From positions 62,001 through 126,000 of the forward strand of contig NZ_QLSV01000006.1 in assembly GCF_003268815.1 (NCBI RefSeq): a stretch of DNA of 64,000 nt. Reading direction: 5' to 3'. Both the position numbers and the translations under genes were made by a program. The first letter of the stretch is position 1, and every line of letters starts with the position of its first letter. Below, in pieces: positions 44,764-53,262 of the stretch. This DNA is from Flavobacterium lacus. Lineage in GTDB: Bacteria > Bacteroidota > Bacteroidia > Flavobacteriales > Flavobacteriaceae. The notes below the pieces were generated by a model. The model saw only the letters and a program-made list of their open reading frames with translations. It made no database searches and was not told the DNA's origin.

Positions 44764-45379
44764 TTTTCTTTTTTCGCAATACGATGGTTATTCTACCCTT
44801 CACATTTTTCTGGAAATTACGGGAGTGATTTTTGGTTTAATGAGTGTTTGGTATGCCAAAAAAGATAACATTTTAGTCTTCCCAACAGGAATCATAAGTA
44901 CAACCATTTTTATCTATTTGTTGTGGGAATGGAAGTTGCTAGGTGATTTTACTATCAACATTTATTATTCAATAATGAGTGTGTACGGTTGGTATCATTG
45001 GTCTCGAAAAAAAGAAGGTGAAACAGAATTTCCCATTGCTCATATTTCTAAAAACGAAAAAGCATGGGCCGTTGGAATTTTTGTTTTAACAACAATTGTT
45101 GTAGTGATGATTTATACTTTTTTTGATAAATTTACCAGTTGGACGGCTTATGTTGATACTTTTACCACAGGATTATTTTTTGTTGGAATGTGGCTTATGG
45201 CCAAACGCAAAATTGAACACTGGATTTTATGGATTGTTGGCGATATCATTTCTGTACCTTTGTATTTCTATAAAGGATATACGTTCACAAGCCTGCAATA
45301 TTTTATATTTACAATAATCGCCTTTTACGGCTATATCGAATGGAAGAAAATCTTAAACAACAGCCTACAGAAATCATAA
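44756..45379 (+). CDS. pnuC: PnuC-family vitamin transporter (nicotinamide riboside or thiamine)
   Basis: 207 residues from the ATG at 44756, which overlaps the GGGP-synthase end by 8 bases. About seven hydrophobic segments; the core motif WYHW, here MSVYGWYHW, is typical of PnuC/PnuT transporters. PnuC takes up nicotinamide riboside, PnuT thiamine. The next gene contains a NadR-like nucleotide kinase, which favours nicotinamide riboside; the TPP riboswitch and receptor downstream would instead favour thiamine. I cannot decide from sequence. Confidence 0.88.
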   Translation: MIDFLFSQYDGYSTLHIFLEITGVIFGLMSVWYAKKDNILVFPTGIISTTIFIYLLWEWKLLGDFTINIYYSIMSVYGWYHWSRKKEGETEFPIAHISKNEKAWAVGIFVLTTIVVVMIYTFFDKFTSWTAYVDTFTTGLFFVGMWLMAKRKIEHWILWIVGDIISVPLYFYKGYTFTSLQYFIFTIIAFYGYIEWKKILNNSLQKS

Positions 45380-47454
45380 AAATAGCGATTTATGGTCCGG
45401 AAAGCACCGGTAAAACTACTTTGGCTAAGCAATTAGCCGAGCATTTCAATACGGTTTGGATTCCTGAATTTGCACGTGATTATCTTCAACAAAAATGGGA
45501 TCAGCAGCAACAAATTTGTCAAAAAGATGATTTGTTGCCCATAGCTATTGGTCAGACTAAATTAGAAAATGAAGGATTGCAAAAAGCAAATGTTTTTTTA
45601 TTTGCCGACACTAATTTGATGGTTACCAAAGTTTTTTCTGATATTTATTATGGAGAAACGGATGCCATTTTAGCCAAAGCTGCCAAAAAACACAAATATG
45701 ATTTGTTTTTGTTAACAGATATCGATGTGCCTTGGGAAAAAGATGATTTACGCGACAAGCCCGAAAAAAGAGAAGAAACATTAAAAATATTTGAAGATAA
45801 TTTAATTGAATTCAATAAACCGTATGTAAAAATTTCCGGCCCAAAGGAAAAGCGATTTCAAAAAGCGATTACATTAATTGCTAGTCTTTTAGAGGCGAAA
45901 AGGGTAGGTTTAAATTCATTCGATTTTGTTCATCTAAACCACAGAGAAATCAAATTAGAATGTGTGAAAAATCAGGTTGCTTTTTTAATCAACGGAATTC
46001 AAGCTGTTAATCTTGAGCGACCTGCAAAACTTAATGATGGTATTGAATCATTGTCAGCGGAGGAAGCAACCTATTTTGCCAATTTTTTTGATGAAAAGCG
46101 AAATCATATAAAACTAAAAAAATTCGTCCCGGCCTCTGGTGCTGCGAGTAGAATGTTTAAGTTTTTAAGTGAGTTTTTACAGGATTATAAATTGGGCGAA
46201 GAATCAATAAATGCCTACATCAACAGAAAGAAAGCCAAAAACTTATCGCTTTTTTTGATAGGTTTAGATAAATTTCCGTTTTACGAAGAGGTAATAACTA
46301 GGTTAACTATTCTATTTACCGATTTTGATTCGTGGGGTTATGACAGCAAACAGTATGCTTTTATTAAAATACTTTTAGCCAAAGACGAATTTGATGTTGC
46401 TAACAAGCCCAAAGGAGTTTTGCCTTTTCATAAATATCCCTCACACTTGGCAACGCCTATAGAAGAGCATTTGAACGAAGCAGTAGCCTACGCTTCTTCC
46501 AATCAAAAAGCTCATTTACATTTTACCGTTTCAGAAGAGCATCAATTTGAGTTTGAAAAAATTGTAGAAAACGTGAAACCGAAAATTGAAGCGGCTTCTC
46601 AAACAGAAATTAGTGTAACCTATTCTTATCAAGATAAATCAACAGATAGTGTGGCGTTAGATTATGACAATCAATTTTTTAGAGAAGAGAATGATAGTTT
46701 AATATTCAGACCGGGTGGACATGGAGCCTTGATTCAAAACTTGAACAATTTGGATGCCGATATTATTTTTATTAAAAATATTGACAATGTTATTCAGAAT
46801 CATTTAGATGAAATTTCATTGTATAAAAAAGCATTAGCAGGAATTTTATTAGACAAGCAACAACAGATTTTTGAGTACCTCCGAATGCTTGATGAAGATA
46901 ATTTGAATAGAGAAATCCTTGACGAAATTGTTAATTTTATTCAATCAAAATTACATTTTGAAGTGGCAGAAGATTTTTCAAAATATACCAAAGAGAGTAA
47001 AGTTGATTATTTAAAAAATTATTTAAATCGACCCATTCGTGTGTGTGGAATGGTTAAAAATGAAGGTGAACCCGGCGGTGGACCTTTTTGGGTGAGGGAC
47101 AAAAAAGGATTGGTTTTCTTGCAAATCGTTGAATCTTCTCAAATTGATGAAAAAGATGCCAACCAGATAAAAATTCTCAAAAGTTCAACCCATTTTAATC
47201 CGGTAGATCTAGTGTGTGGAATCAGAAATTACCGTGGAGCCAATTTTGATTTAACCGAGTTTGTTGATCATAGCAGTGGTTTTATTGTACATAAAAACAA
47301 AGGCGGAAAAGATCTAAAAGCTTACGAATTACCCGGACTTTGGAACGGAGCGATGGCAAAATGGCTAACCATTTTTGTTGAAGTACCATTGATTACATTT
47401 AATCCGGTGAAAACCGTGAATGATTTATTAAAAATTGCTCATCAACCGCACTAA
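45340..47454 (+). CDS. NadR-like kinase fused to DUF4301 protein
   Basis: 704 residues. Residues 1 to about 190 are an AAA/NadR-type P-loop kinase (IYGPESTGKTTLAKQL; FADTNLMVTKVFS; DIDVPWEKDDLRD), similar to the ribosylnicotinamide kinase part of NadR. Residues about 200 to 704 match DUF4301: KFVPASGAASRMFKFL, PKGVLPFHKYP, IFIKNIDNVIQ, RVCGMVKNEGEPGGGPFWV and PGLWNGAMAKW. I recall these as separate adjacent genes in relatives; here one frame runs through without a stop. The first 40 bases overlap pnuC. The kinase would phosphorylate a vitamin brought in by PnuC; DUF4301 has no established function. Confidence 0.85.
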   Translation: MEENLKQQPTEIIKIAIYGPESTGKTTLAKQLAEHFNTVWIPEFARDYLQQKWDQQQQICQKDDLLPIAIGQTKLENEGLQKANVFLFADTNLMVTKVFSDIYYGETDAILAKAAKKHKYDLFLLTDIDVPWEKDDLRDKPEKREETLKIFEDNLIEFNKPYVKISGPKEKRFQKAITLIASLLEAKRVGLNSFDFVHLNHREIKLECVKNQVAFLINGIQAVNLERPAKLNDGIESLSAEEATYFANFFDEKRNHIKLKKFVPASGAASRMFKFLSEFLQDYKLGEESINAYINRKKAKNLSLFLIGLDKFPFYEEVITRLTILFTDFDSWGYDSKQYAFIKILLAKDEFDVANKPKGVLPFHKYPSHLATPIEEHLNEAVAYASSNQKAHLHFTVSEEHQFEFEKIVENVKPKIEAASQTEISVTYSYQDKSTDSVALDYDNQFFREENDSLIFRPGGHGALIQNLNNLDADIIFIKNIDNVIQNHLDEISLYKKALAGILLDKQQQIFEYLRMLDEDNLNREILDEIVNFIQSKLHFEVAEDFSKYTKESKVDYLKNYLNRPIRVCGMVKNEGEPGGGPFWVRDKKGLVFLQIVESSQIDEKDANQIKILKSSTHFNPVDLVCGIRNYRGANFDLTEFVDHSSGFIVHKNKGGKDLKAYELPGLWNGAMAKWLTIFVEVPLITFNPVKTVNDLLKIAHQPH

Positions 47455-47455
47455 A

Positions 47456-47857
47456 ATGGAGGTCCAAAAAATCACAACTGAATTAACTTTCAAAGCCGTT
47501 AGAAGCAGTGGAGCAGGTGGACAAAACGTGAATAAAGTTTCGTCCAAAGTCGTGCTGACTTTTGATTTAGTCAATTCGCAAAGTTTATCTGACGATGAAA
47601 AAACAGTACTTTCTGAAAAATTAAAAACAAAATTAACGTCTGAGGGAATTCTGATTTTAAACTGCGACGAAGATAGAAGTCAACTCAAAAACAAAGAAAT
47701 AGTCACCAAACGTTTTTTGAAACTCATTCAAAACGCATTAATTATTCCCAAAAAAAGAAAACCAACCAAAATTCCACGTTCGGTAATTGAAAAAAGAATA
47801 AAAGCCAAACGAAGTACTTCAGAAATTAAACAAAACAGAAAAAGACCGGATTTTTGA
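47456..47857 (+). CDS. arfB: Peptidyl-tRNA hydrolase ArfB (ribosome rescue)
   Basis: 133 residues starting one base after the previous gene. The catalytic GGQ is at residues 21-23 (SSGAGGQNVNKVSSKV), and the basic C-terminal tail (KRRSTSEIKQ-type, ending NRKRPDF) is the part that reads the empty mRNA channel. It rescues ribosomes stalled on mRNA without a stop codon. I use the ATG at 47456; an upstream in-frame start would overlap the previous gene and add seven unconserved residues. Confidence 0.93.
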   Translation: MEVQKITTELTFKAVRSSGAGGQNVNKVSSKVVLTFDLVNSQSLSDDEKTVLSEKLKTKLTSEGILILNCDEDRSQLKNKEIVTKRFLKLIQNALIIPKKRKPTKIPRSVIEKRIKAKRSTSEIKQNRKRPDF

Positions 47858-47931
47858 AAAAGGTAATAGGTAAATGGTTATGGGTAATAGGAGTTTCTCT
47901 TTTCATTAAATTTTGAATTTGATTTTTATCA

Positions 47932-47960
47932 TTGCCATTGAAAATCTTTTACTACCTTTG
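47932..47960 (+). promoter_or_regulatory. Promoter for the TPP-regulated receptor
   Basis: TTG at 47932-47934 and TACCTTTG at 47953-47960 are 18 bp apart. The start of transcription would lie just at the beginning of the riboswitch, as expected. Confidence 0.75.
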
Positions 47961-47961
47961 C

Positions 47962-48045
47962 CCCGTCTCAAAGGGGTGCTCTAAATAACGAGCTGAGATC
48001 ATACCCAACGAACCTAGAACAGGTAATGCTGTTTAGGGATTAGAT
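47962..48045 (+). promoter_or_regulatory. TPP riboswitch (THI element)
   Basis: The conserved blocks are all present in order: AGGGGTGC, GCTGAGATCATACCC, GAACCTAGAACAGGTAATGCTG, and AGGGATTAGA. These form the pyrimidine- and pyrophosphate-sensing helices of the TPP aptamer. It lies about 100 bases before the receptor start. No strong U-run terminator follows; control appears translational (see the hairpin at 48124-48143). Confidence 0.95.
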
Positions 48046-48047
48046 TA

Positions 48048-48073
48048 AGAAATAAAAGTGCACGTTTATTTCT
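48048..48073 (+). promoter_or_regulatory. Stem-loop between riboswitch and coding region
   Basis: AGAAATAAA and TTTATTTCT form a 9-bp stem with a loop containing GTGCAC. There is no U-run after it, so it is not a standard terminator. It may be part of the expression platform. Confidence 0.45.
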
Positions 48074-48123
48074 GCGTCAAGAGTATCAATTTTAATTTTT
48101 AACCAAGAATAATTACCCCTTTT

Positions 48124-48143
48124 ATTCGTAAACTTTTACGAAT
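48124..48143 (+). promoter_or_regulatory. Hairpin covering the receptor start codon
   Basis: ATTCGTA and TACGAAT form a 7-bp stem around AACTTT (wider complementarity reaches 9 bp). Its 3' arm includes the first two bases of the ATG at 48142. When formed it would hide the start codon, fitting translational control by the TPP riboswitch. Confidence 0.55.
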
Positions 48144-50361
48144 GAAAATTTTATTCAACAATCGCCAGTATGGCTCAAAAACGCTAAGTAGGTATTGCTT
48201 TGCGACTTTTTTCCTATTTTCTTTTATCGGATTTTCGCAGGAACAACAAACGGGTGTGGACACAACCAAAACGAAAGACATTCCGCTTGATGAGGTCTTA
48301 GTTTCAGCTATTCGCGTAACTGCTCAATCGCCGGTTACCTTTTCCAATCTTCGCAAAGAAGAATTTCAATCTCGAAATCTCGGACAAGATATTCCGATTA
48401 TGATGAATTATCTTCCGTCAGTGGTCACCACAACCGATGCCGGAGCAGGAGTGGGTTACACCGGAATTCGAGTGCGTGGTTCTGATGCAACGCGTGTGAA
48501 TGTAACCATTAACGGAATTCCGTATAACGATTCCGAAAGCCAAGGAACCTTTTGGGTCAATATGCCCGATTTTGCCAGTTCAACCGAAAGTTTGCAATTG
48601 CAACGTGGAGTCGGAACTTCAACCAATGGAGCAGGAGCGTTTGGAGCGAGTTTAAACTTGTTGACCGACTCCTATTCGAAAGAAGCCAGTGGAGAAATTT
48701 CCAATTCATTTGGAAGTTTTAATACACGAAAACACACTGTAAAATTTAGCACCGGATTGATGAATGACAAATTTGAAATCGCCGGACGATTATCCAATAT
48801 TGTTTCCGATGGTTATATCGACAGGGCTTCTTCTGATTTAAAATCCTATTTTTTACAAGGAACGTATGTTGGAGAAACAACGTTAATTAAAGCTCTTGCT
48901 TTTGGAGGAATTCAAAAAACCTATCAAGCTTGGTATGGTTTAGAGGATCCCGAATTGCGTGAGAAAAACAGAACCTTTAATGTCGCCGGAATGTATTTTG
49001 ACGACGAAGGTAACATGCAATTCTATGACAATGAAACGGATAATTACCAACAAGACCATTACCAATTGCATTGGAACGAACGTTGGAGTGACCACTGGAG
49101 TTCCAATTTAGCCTTTCATTATACCAAAGGAAAAGGTTATTTTGAACAGTATCGAGAGAATGAAGATTTTACCGATTATGGTTTAAATCCAATTTCTTTG
49201 GGTGGCGAAACCATTGATGTAACCGATTTAATTCGCCGTCGTTGGTTGGATAATGATTTTTATGGAACAACATTTTCATTAAATTACAAAAAAGATAAAA
49301 TCGATTTTATTTTAGGCGGAGGAGCAAATAAGTACGAAGGGGCTCATTTTGGCGAAATCATTTGGGCTGAATTTGCCTCGCAAAGCGAAATCAGAGACCG
49401 CTATTACGATGATTTTTCAACCAAAACCGATGTCAATGTTTTTGCGAAAATGAATTATGATTTAACCTCAAAATGGCGACTTTTTGGCGACATTCAATAC
49501 AGAAACGTTGGTTTTACAGCCAATGGTGTAGATACCGGAATCGTAAATGATACTTTTAATTTTATCAATCCAAAAGCCGGAATTACTTATACGTTAAACC
49601 AAAACAATAATTTTTATTTTTCGTATGCCAAAGCCCAACGCGAACCCAATCGTAACGACTACGAAAACGGAAATCCAAGACCGGAAAAATTAGATGACCT
49701 TGAGTTAGGATGGCGATATACTACCGAAAACGTAAAATTGAATGTCAACAGTTATTTTATGTTATACAAGGATCAATTGGTCTTAACCGGAGAATTAAAT
49801 GATGTTGGAGCTCCCATTCGAGCCAACAGTGGTGATAGTTACCGACTTGGTTTGGAAGTTGATGCGTCTGTAAAGATAATGAAACAATGGATTTGGCAAT
49901 CAAATATTACCTTAAGTCAAAATAGAAACAATGATTTTGTTTTTCAAAAAGATGGCGTTATCCAAAATTTGGGTTCAACAAATATTGCTTTTTCTCCTGC
50001 TATAATCTATGGTAATATTTTAACATATAATCCAGTTAAAGGATTGCAAACATCACTTTTAACAAAATTTGTTGGTAAACAATATATGGGTAATATTGAT
50101 TCTAAAATGTCAGTCCTAGATCCGTACTCAACAACAGATTTTAATGTTTCGTATGAAATAGAAACGAAGAAAATTTTCAAATCCATTCAATTCAATGCCT
50201 TAATCAATAATATTTTTGATTTGAAATACGAAAGCAATGGCTATTTCTACACGTTTGACGATGATTTTTCATCACCGGGAACTGTTACAACCATTGAAGG
50301 AGCCGGTTTTTATCCACAAGCGGGGATTAATTTTTTGGCAGGAGTAACGCTATTGTTTTAG
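48142..50361 (+). CDS. TonB-dependent receptor, TPP-riboswitch controlled (thiamine uptake)
   Basis: 739 residues. A signal peptide of about 35 residues (CFATFFLFSFIGFSQ), a short acidic region, then a plug domain (LDEVLVSAIRVTAQSPV; GYTGIRVRGSDATRVNVTIN; LQLQRGVGTSTNGAGAFG) and a barrel with the conserved end FYPQAGINFLAGVTLLF. It lacks the carboxypeptidase-like N-domain of the receptor at 21532. The riboswitch upstream is strong evidence that the substrate is thiamine or a thiamine precursor or phosphate. It is transcribed alone as far as I can see; the next genes run the other way. Confidence 0.92.
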   Translation: MKILFNNRQYGSKTLSRYCFATFFLFSFIGFSQEQQTGVDTTKTKDIPLDEVLVSAIRVTAQSPVTFSNLRKEEFQSRNLGQDIPIMMNYLPSVVTTTDAGAGVGYTGIRVRGSDATRVNVTINGIPYNDSESQGTFWVNMPDFASSTESLQLQRGVGTSTNGAGAFGASLNLLTDSYSKEASGEISNSFGSFNTRKHTVKFSTGLMNDKFEIAGRLSNIVSDGYIDRASSDLKSYFLQGTYVGETTLIKALAFGGIQKTYQAWYGLEDPELREKNRTFNVAGMYFDDEGNMQFYDNETDNYQQDHYQLHWNERWSDHWSSNLAFHYTKGKGYFEQYRENEDFTDYGLNPISLGGETIDVTDLIRRRWLDNDFYGTTFSLNYKKDKIDFILGGGANKYEGAHFGEIIWAEFASQSEIRDRYYDDFSTKTDVNVFAKMNYDLTSKWRLFGDIQYRNVGFTANGVDTGIVNDTFNFINPKAGITYTLNQNNNFYFSYAKAQREPNRNDYENGNPRPEKLDDLELGWRYTTENVKLNVNSYFMLYKDQLVLTGELNDVGAPIRANSGDSYRLGLEVDASVKIMKQWIWQSNITLSQNRNNDFVFQKDGVIQNLGSTNIAFSPAIIYGNILTYNPVKGLQTSLLTKFVGKQYMGNIDSKMSVLDPYSTTDFNVSYEIETKKIFKSIQFNALINNIFDLKYESNGYFYTFDDDFSSPGTVTTIEGAGFYPQAGINFLAGVTLLF

Positions 50362-50478
50362 TGATAAACTAAATTTTAAATACAACTCAAATAAGTGATT
50401 CATTATTTGGGTTGTGTTTATTTTTTTTTAAGTTGACTCAATGGCTACTATAATCAAAAAAATATTTTATTTTTAGAT

Positions 50479-51093
50479 TTATTGCTTGATTAAAATCAGC
50501 TCTTGAAACAAGGGTAAGCTAATAGCTAAAGGTGTCGGGCTTCCTGCTACACGAGTTTCCATTCCTCTGAACATTTCTATTTTGATAGCTTCTTGTCCAT
50601 TGTGAATAATTTTTCGTATTCTTAATTCACATGATTTACCGGTGGTAATATCTTTGATATACCCCATTAACCATCGTTCCGATGTAGGGCACTCTTCACA
50701 AAATCCATAACCACCGCCTGGAATAATTAGTCTACAACTAATCACATGCTTAATTCCATTTGAAAAATTATTGTCGACATCATTTAAAACATTGGCAATT
50801 TCAACATTGTTTATTTTCAGTTGATAACCTCCAATCAACCTGTCTTCAAAGTAATAATTATTCATGGAAGACATTTCTTTTTTCTGTAAAATAAACTTTA
50901 AATAGATGCCGTTCTCATCGTATAAATAAGTTCCAGTAAAATTATCAAAGATGTGGTCTAAATCTTTGTAGTAAACACCTGTTTCGCCAAAATCTGAACC
51001 TGCAACATTCTTAATAGTTGTATAGGGTTGTGCTTGTGCCACGCAAAAACCCGAAAACAAAAGAAATAATAATAAAGTTGCAATTTGTTTCAT
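50479..51093 (-). CDS. DUF6705-like secreted protein (array member 7, type A)
   Basis: 204 residues with the array's standard leader (MKQIATLLLFLLFSGFCVAQ). Body signature: GVYYKDLDHIFDNFTGTY then LYDENGIYLKFILQKKE, a CxxC motif in FCEECPTSERW, and the closing ELILIKQ. It is about 85-90% identical by eye to the member at the other end (54644), and the last 120 coding bases plus the 3' flank of the two are identical over about 148 bases. Small exported beta-rich proteins of this kind occur in tandem in Flavobacteriaceae; function unknown. Confidence 0.85.
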   Translation of the reverse strand: MKQIATLLLFLLFSGFCVAQAQPYTTIKNVAGSDFGETGVYYKDLDHIFDNFTGTYLYDENGIYLKFILQKKEMSSMNNYYFEDRLIGGYQLKINNVEIANVLNDVDNNFSNGIKHVISCRLIIPGGGYGFCEECPTSERWLMGYIKDITTGKSCELRIRKIIHNGQEAIKIEMFRGMETRVAGSPTPLAISLPLFQELILIKQ

Positions 51094-51159
51094 GGTTTTA
51101 CTATCAGCTTATATAACGCATTGCTAATATAATCAAAAAAACCAATTGATTTTTTAGAT

Positions 51160-51798
51160 TTATTGCTTGATGAGTTCGTATCGTCCAAAAGGAATGGTAT
51201 ACGAAAAAAACTGATTTTGTGCAGCTCCTTCATTTTCATTTACATAAACATTACCGTTGGCATATAGGGTAAAAAATATTTTTTCTACTCCATTTTCTAC
51301 TTTATGTCGGAATATAATTCTAGGGTCTAGAAAATCAATTTGTCTATTAGGTTCGTTAAAAGTGCCATCAACTATGACGTCATTAGGGCCACAATTGCTA
51401 CAAACGTCGGGGTTTGTAGATATAGGTTTTATGATAATACTACCTACCATGTTGTATTTATATGGATTTGTGTGATTTGTTAATAAATTAGAAAACGTGT
51501 TTATTTTTTCAATCCCATTTTCATCATAACGATATTCAGCTACTAAAAAGTCTCTATAAAAAGTTATATCACCATAATCAATAAATTGTTCTTCTTTTAT
51601 TTGAATTCTCACGATAAGTTCAGTTGAACCTTGTTGATATTTCCATTCTCCCACAAATCTTTGAAAGTCTTGTTGTAAATCTTTATAATACGCTCCTTGA
51701 ACATCTTTGGTAGAATTGTAAAGCGGTAAAACAGGTGTTTGAGCCACGCAAAAACCCGAAAACAAAAGAAATAATAATAAAGTTGCAATTTGTTTCAT
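51160..51798 (-). CDS. DUF6705-like secreted protein (array member 6, type B)
   Basis: 212 residues with the standard leader (MKQIATLLLFLLFSGFCVAQ). Type B shows YYKDLQQDFQRFVGEWKYQQ, then IQIKEEQFIDYGDI, and the CxxC in DVCSNCGPNDVIVDG. It ends GRYELIKQ. Types A and B share only the frame of the fold, not close sequence, although leader and spacer are nearly the same. Surface or periplasmic location is inferred. Confidence 0.85.
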   Translation of the reverse strand: MKQIATLLLFLLFSGFCVAQTPVLPLYNSTKDVQGAYYKDLQQDFQRFVGEWKYQQGSTELIVRIQIKEEQFIDYGDITFYRDFLVAEYRYDENGIEKINTFSNLLTNHTNPYKYNMVGSIIIKPISTNPDVCSNCGPNDVIVDGTFNEPNRQIDFLDPRIIFRHKVENGVEKIFFTLYANGNVYVNENEGAAQNQFFSYTIPFGRYELIKQ

Positions 51799-51849
51799 GG
51801 TTTTACTATCAGCTTATATAACGCAATGCCACTATAATAAAAAAAAATA

Positions 51850-51890
51850 TTTATATTTACGTATTGCTTGATGAGTTCTATATAATCACT
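51850..51890 (-). pseudogene. 3' remnant of a further array member
   Basis: In the unusually long spacer before member 5 the minus strand reads DYIELIKQ, matching the common C-terminal ELIKQ and its spacer (ATTGCTTGATGAGTTC). The rest of that gene is gone, so one paralogue was probably deleted here. Confidence 0.5.
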
Positions 51891-51950
51891 TTTAAAAATG
51901 TTCATGAATTTTTCAAATAATATTAGATAAATTCTATAATAATTTTTTGA

Positions 51951-52553
51951 TTAAGGAATTTGAACCAAATCAAAAGATATTCCAACTGGGTATTTTTGCA
52001 TCGGAGTTGGACCATCGTTTTGATGTCTGCTTCGGCTAACCGGATAGATAAATATTCTCAAAGTGGGTTGACCATTTACAACAAATTTTCTCATGTGAAT
52101 TTTATCTGCGGCCCCAGTGTCGGGTTCAATAATCGTAGCAATAACCCATTTTTCATTTTCCGTACATTCATCACAGCCTCTAACTTTACCAGTCATAATT
52201 TCATTACCATATAAATAATAATTACTATAATGATTATGATTGTTGTTAATATCGTTCAAGACATCAATTTCAACAATGTTTTCTTTAATCAACAAGTAGG
52301 AGCCAATTAAAATGTCTTGGTAATTGTAACCATTATAAAACACTTCTCTTTTTTGTATTTTAATTTCAAAAAGAATACTATTTGATTCGTATTTATAGTG
52401 ACCTTCAAATGGATTTAAAACGTTAGCTACATCTTTATAATAAACTCCTTGTAAATAATTTGTCCAACCATCAAGACTTTGAATTCCTGTATATTGAGCG
52501 GAAATTATTTGACAGTAAAAAATTAAAGTAAAGGTGATAAATATTTGTTTCAT
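51951..52553 (-). CDS. DUF6705-like secreted protein (array member 5, type C)
   Basis: 200 residues. The leader is a diverged one (MKQIFITFTLIFYCQIISAQ). Signature VYYKDVANVLNPFEGHYKYE, KIQKREVFYNGYNYQD, and the CxxC in GCDECTENEKW. The C-terminus (ISFDLVQIP) lacks the common ELIKQ end. It is the most divergent member, perhaps older or under different selection. The spacer before it is longer and contains the remnant of a lost copy. Confidence 0.8.
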   Translation of the reverse strand: MKQIFITFTLIFYCQIISAQYTGIQSLDGWTNYLQGVYYKDVANVLNPFEGHYKYESNSILFEIKIQKREVFYNGYNYQDILIGSYLLIKENIVEIDVLNDINNNHNHYSNYYLYGNEIMTGKVRGCDECTENEKWVIATIIEPDTGAADKIHMRKFVVNGQPTLRIFIYPVSRSRHQNDGPTPMQKYPVGISFDLVQIP

Positions 52554-52617
52554 GGTTTTGATATCAGCTTATATTGTTTAATGCTAATATAATCAAAAAA
52601 ATATTTTATTTTTAGAT

Positions 52618-53244
52618 TTATTGCTTGATGAGTTCGTATCTACCTTCTGGTAAATTATAAGTGGTATGCGGCCCATATACACCATCAAAATCGGGTAATA
52701 AATTACCAAATATTCTAAAGGTTAAAAAAATCTTTTCCACTCCATTTTCTATTTTATGTCTAAAAACAACCATGGGTTCATAGCCTAAAATCTCTATTTC
52801 TGGATCACTAAATGGACCTTTAACCATCACATCATTAGGACCGCAATTGGGACAAACATCTGGATTGGTCGAAACTGGCTTGATAATGATGTTACATTTA
52901 ATACTATAATCATAAGGATCAGGATGATTAATCAAAAGATTTGGAAGTGTATTGATTTTTTCCACTCCATTTTCTACATAATGATACTCAGCGACTAAGT
53001 AGTCTTCATAAACACTAATGTTTCCATAGTCAACAAATTGCTCTTCTTTTATTTGAATTCTCACAATAAGTTCAGTTGAACCTTGTTCGTATTTCCATTC
53101 GCCTACAAATCTGTTAAAGTCTTGTTGTAAATCTTTATAATACGCTCCTTGAATCGTTTTACTTGAGTCATATAGCGGTAAAATAGGGGTTTGTGCAAAA
53201 GTAATTTTGCAAAAAAAGGTTAATAAAATTGTTAGTTTATTCAA
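52618..53244 (-). CDS. DUF6705-like secreted protein (array member 4, type B)
   Basis: 208 residues; close to the other B members in the body (YYKDLQQDFNRFVGEWKYEQ; DVCPNCGPNDVMVKGPFSD; GRYELIKQ) but with a different, non-array leader (MNKLTILLTFFCKITFAQ). This combination suggests exchange between copies, in which body and leader have had separate histories. It follows type D with an 18-base gap. Confidence 0.85.
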   Translation of the reverse strand: MNKLTILLTFFCKITFAQTPILPLYDSSKTIQGAYYKDLQQDFNRFVGEWKYEQGSTELIVRIQIKEEQFVDYGNISVYEDYLVAEYHYVENGVEKINTLPNLLINHPDPYDYSIKCNIIIKPVSTNPDVCPNCGPNDVMVKGPFSDPEIEILGYEPMVVFRHKIENGVEKIFLTFRIFGNLLPDFDGVYGPHTTYNLPEGRYELIKQ

Positions 53245-53262
53245 ATTGTTATTTTCAGCTTT

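Noticed and set aside
48048..48073. Rho-independent terminator of the TPP riboswitch
   Set aside because: The stem is AT-rich and no U-run follows it; kept only as an unassigned stem-loop.
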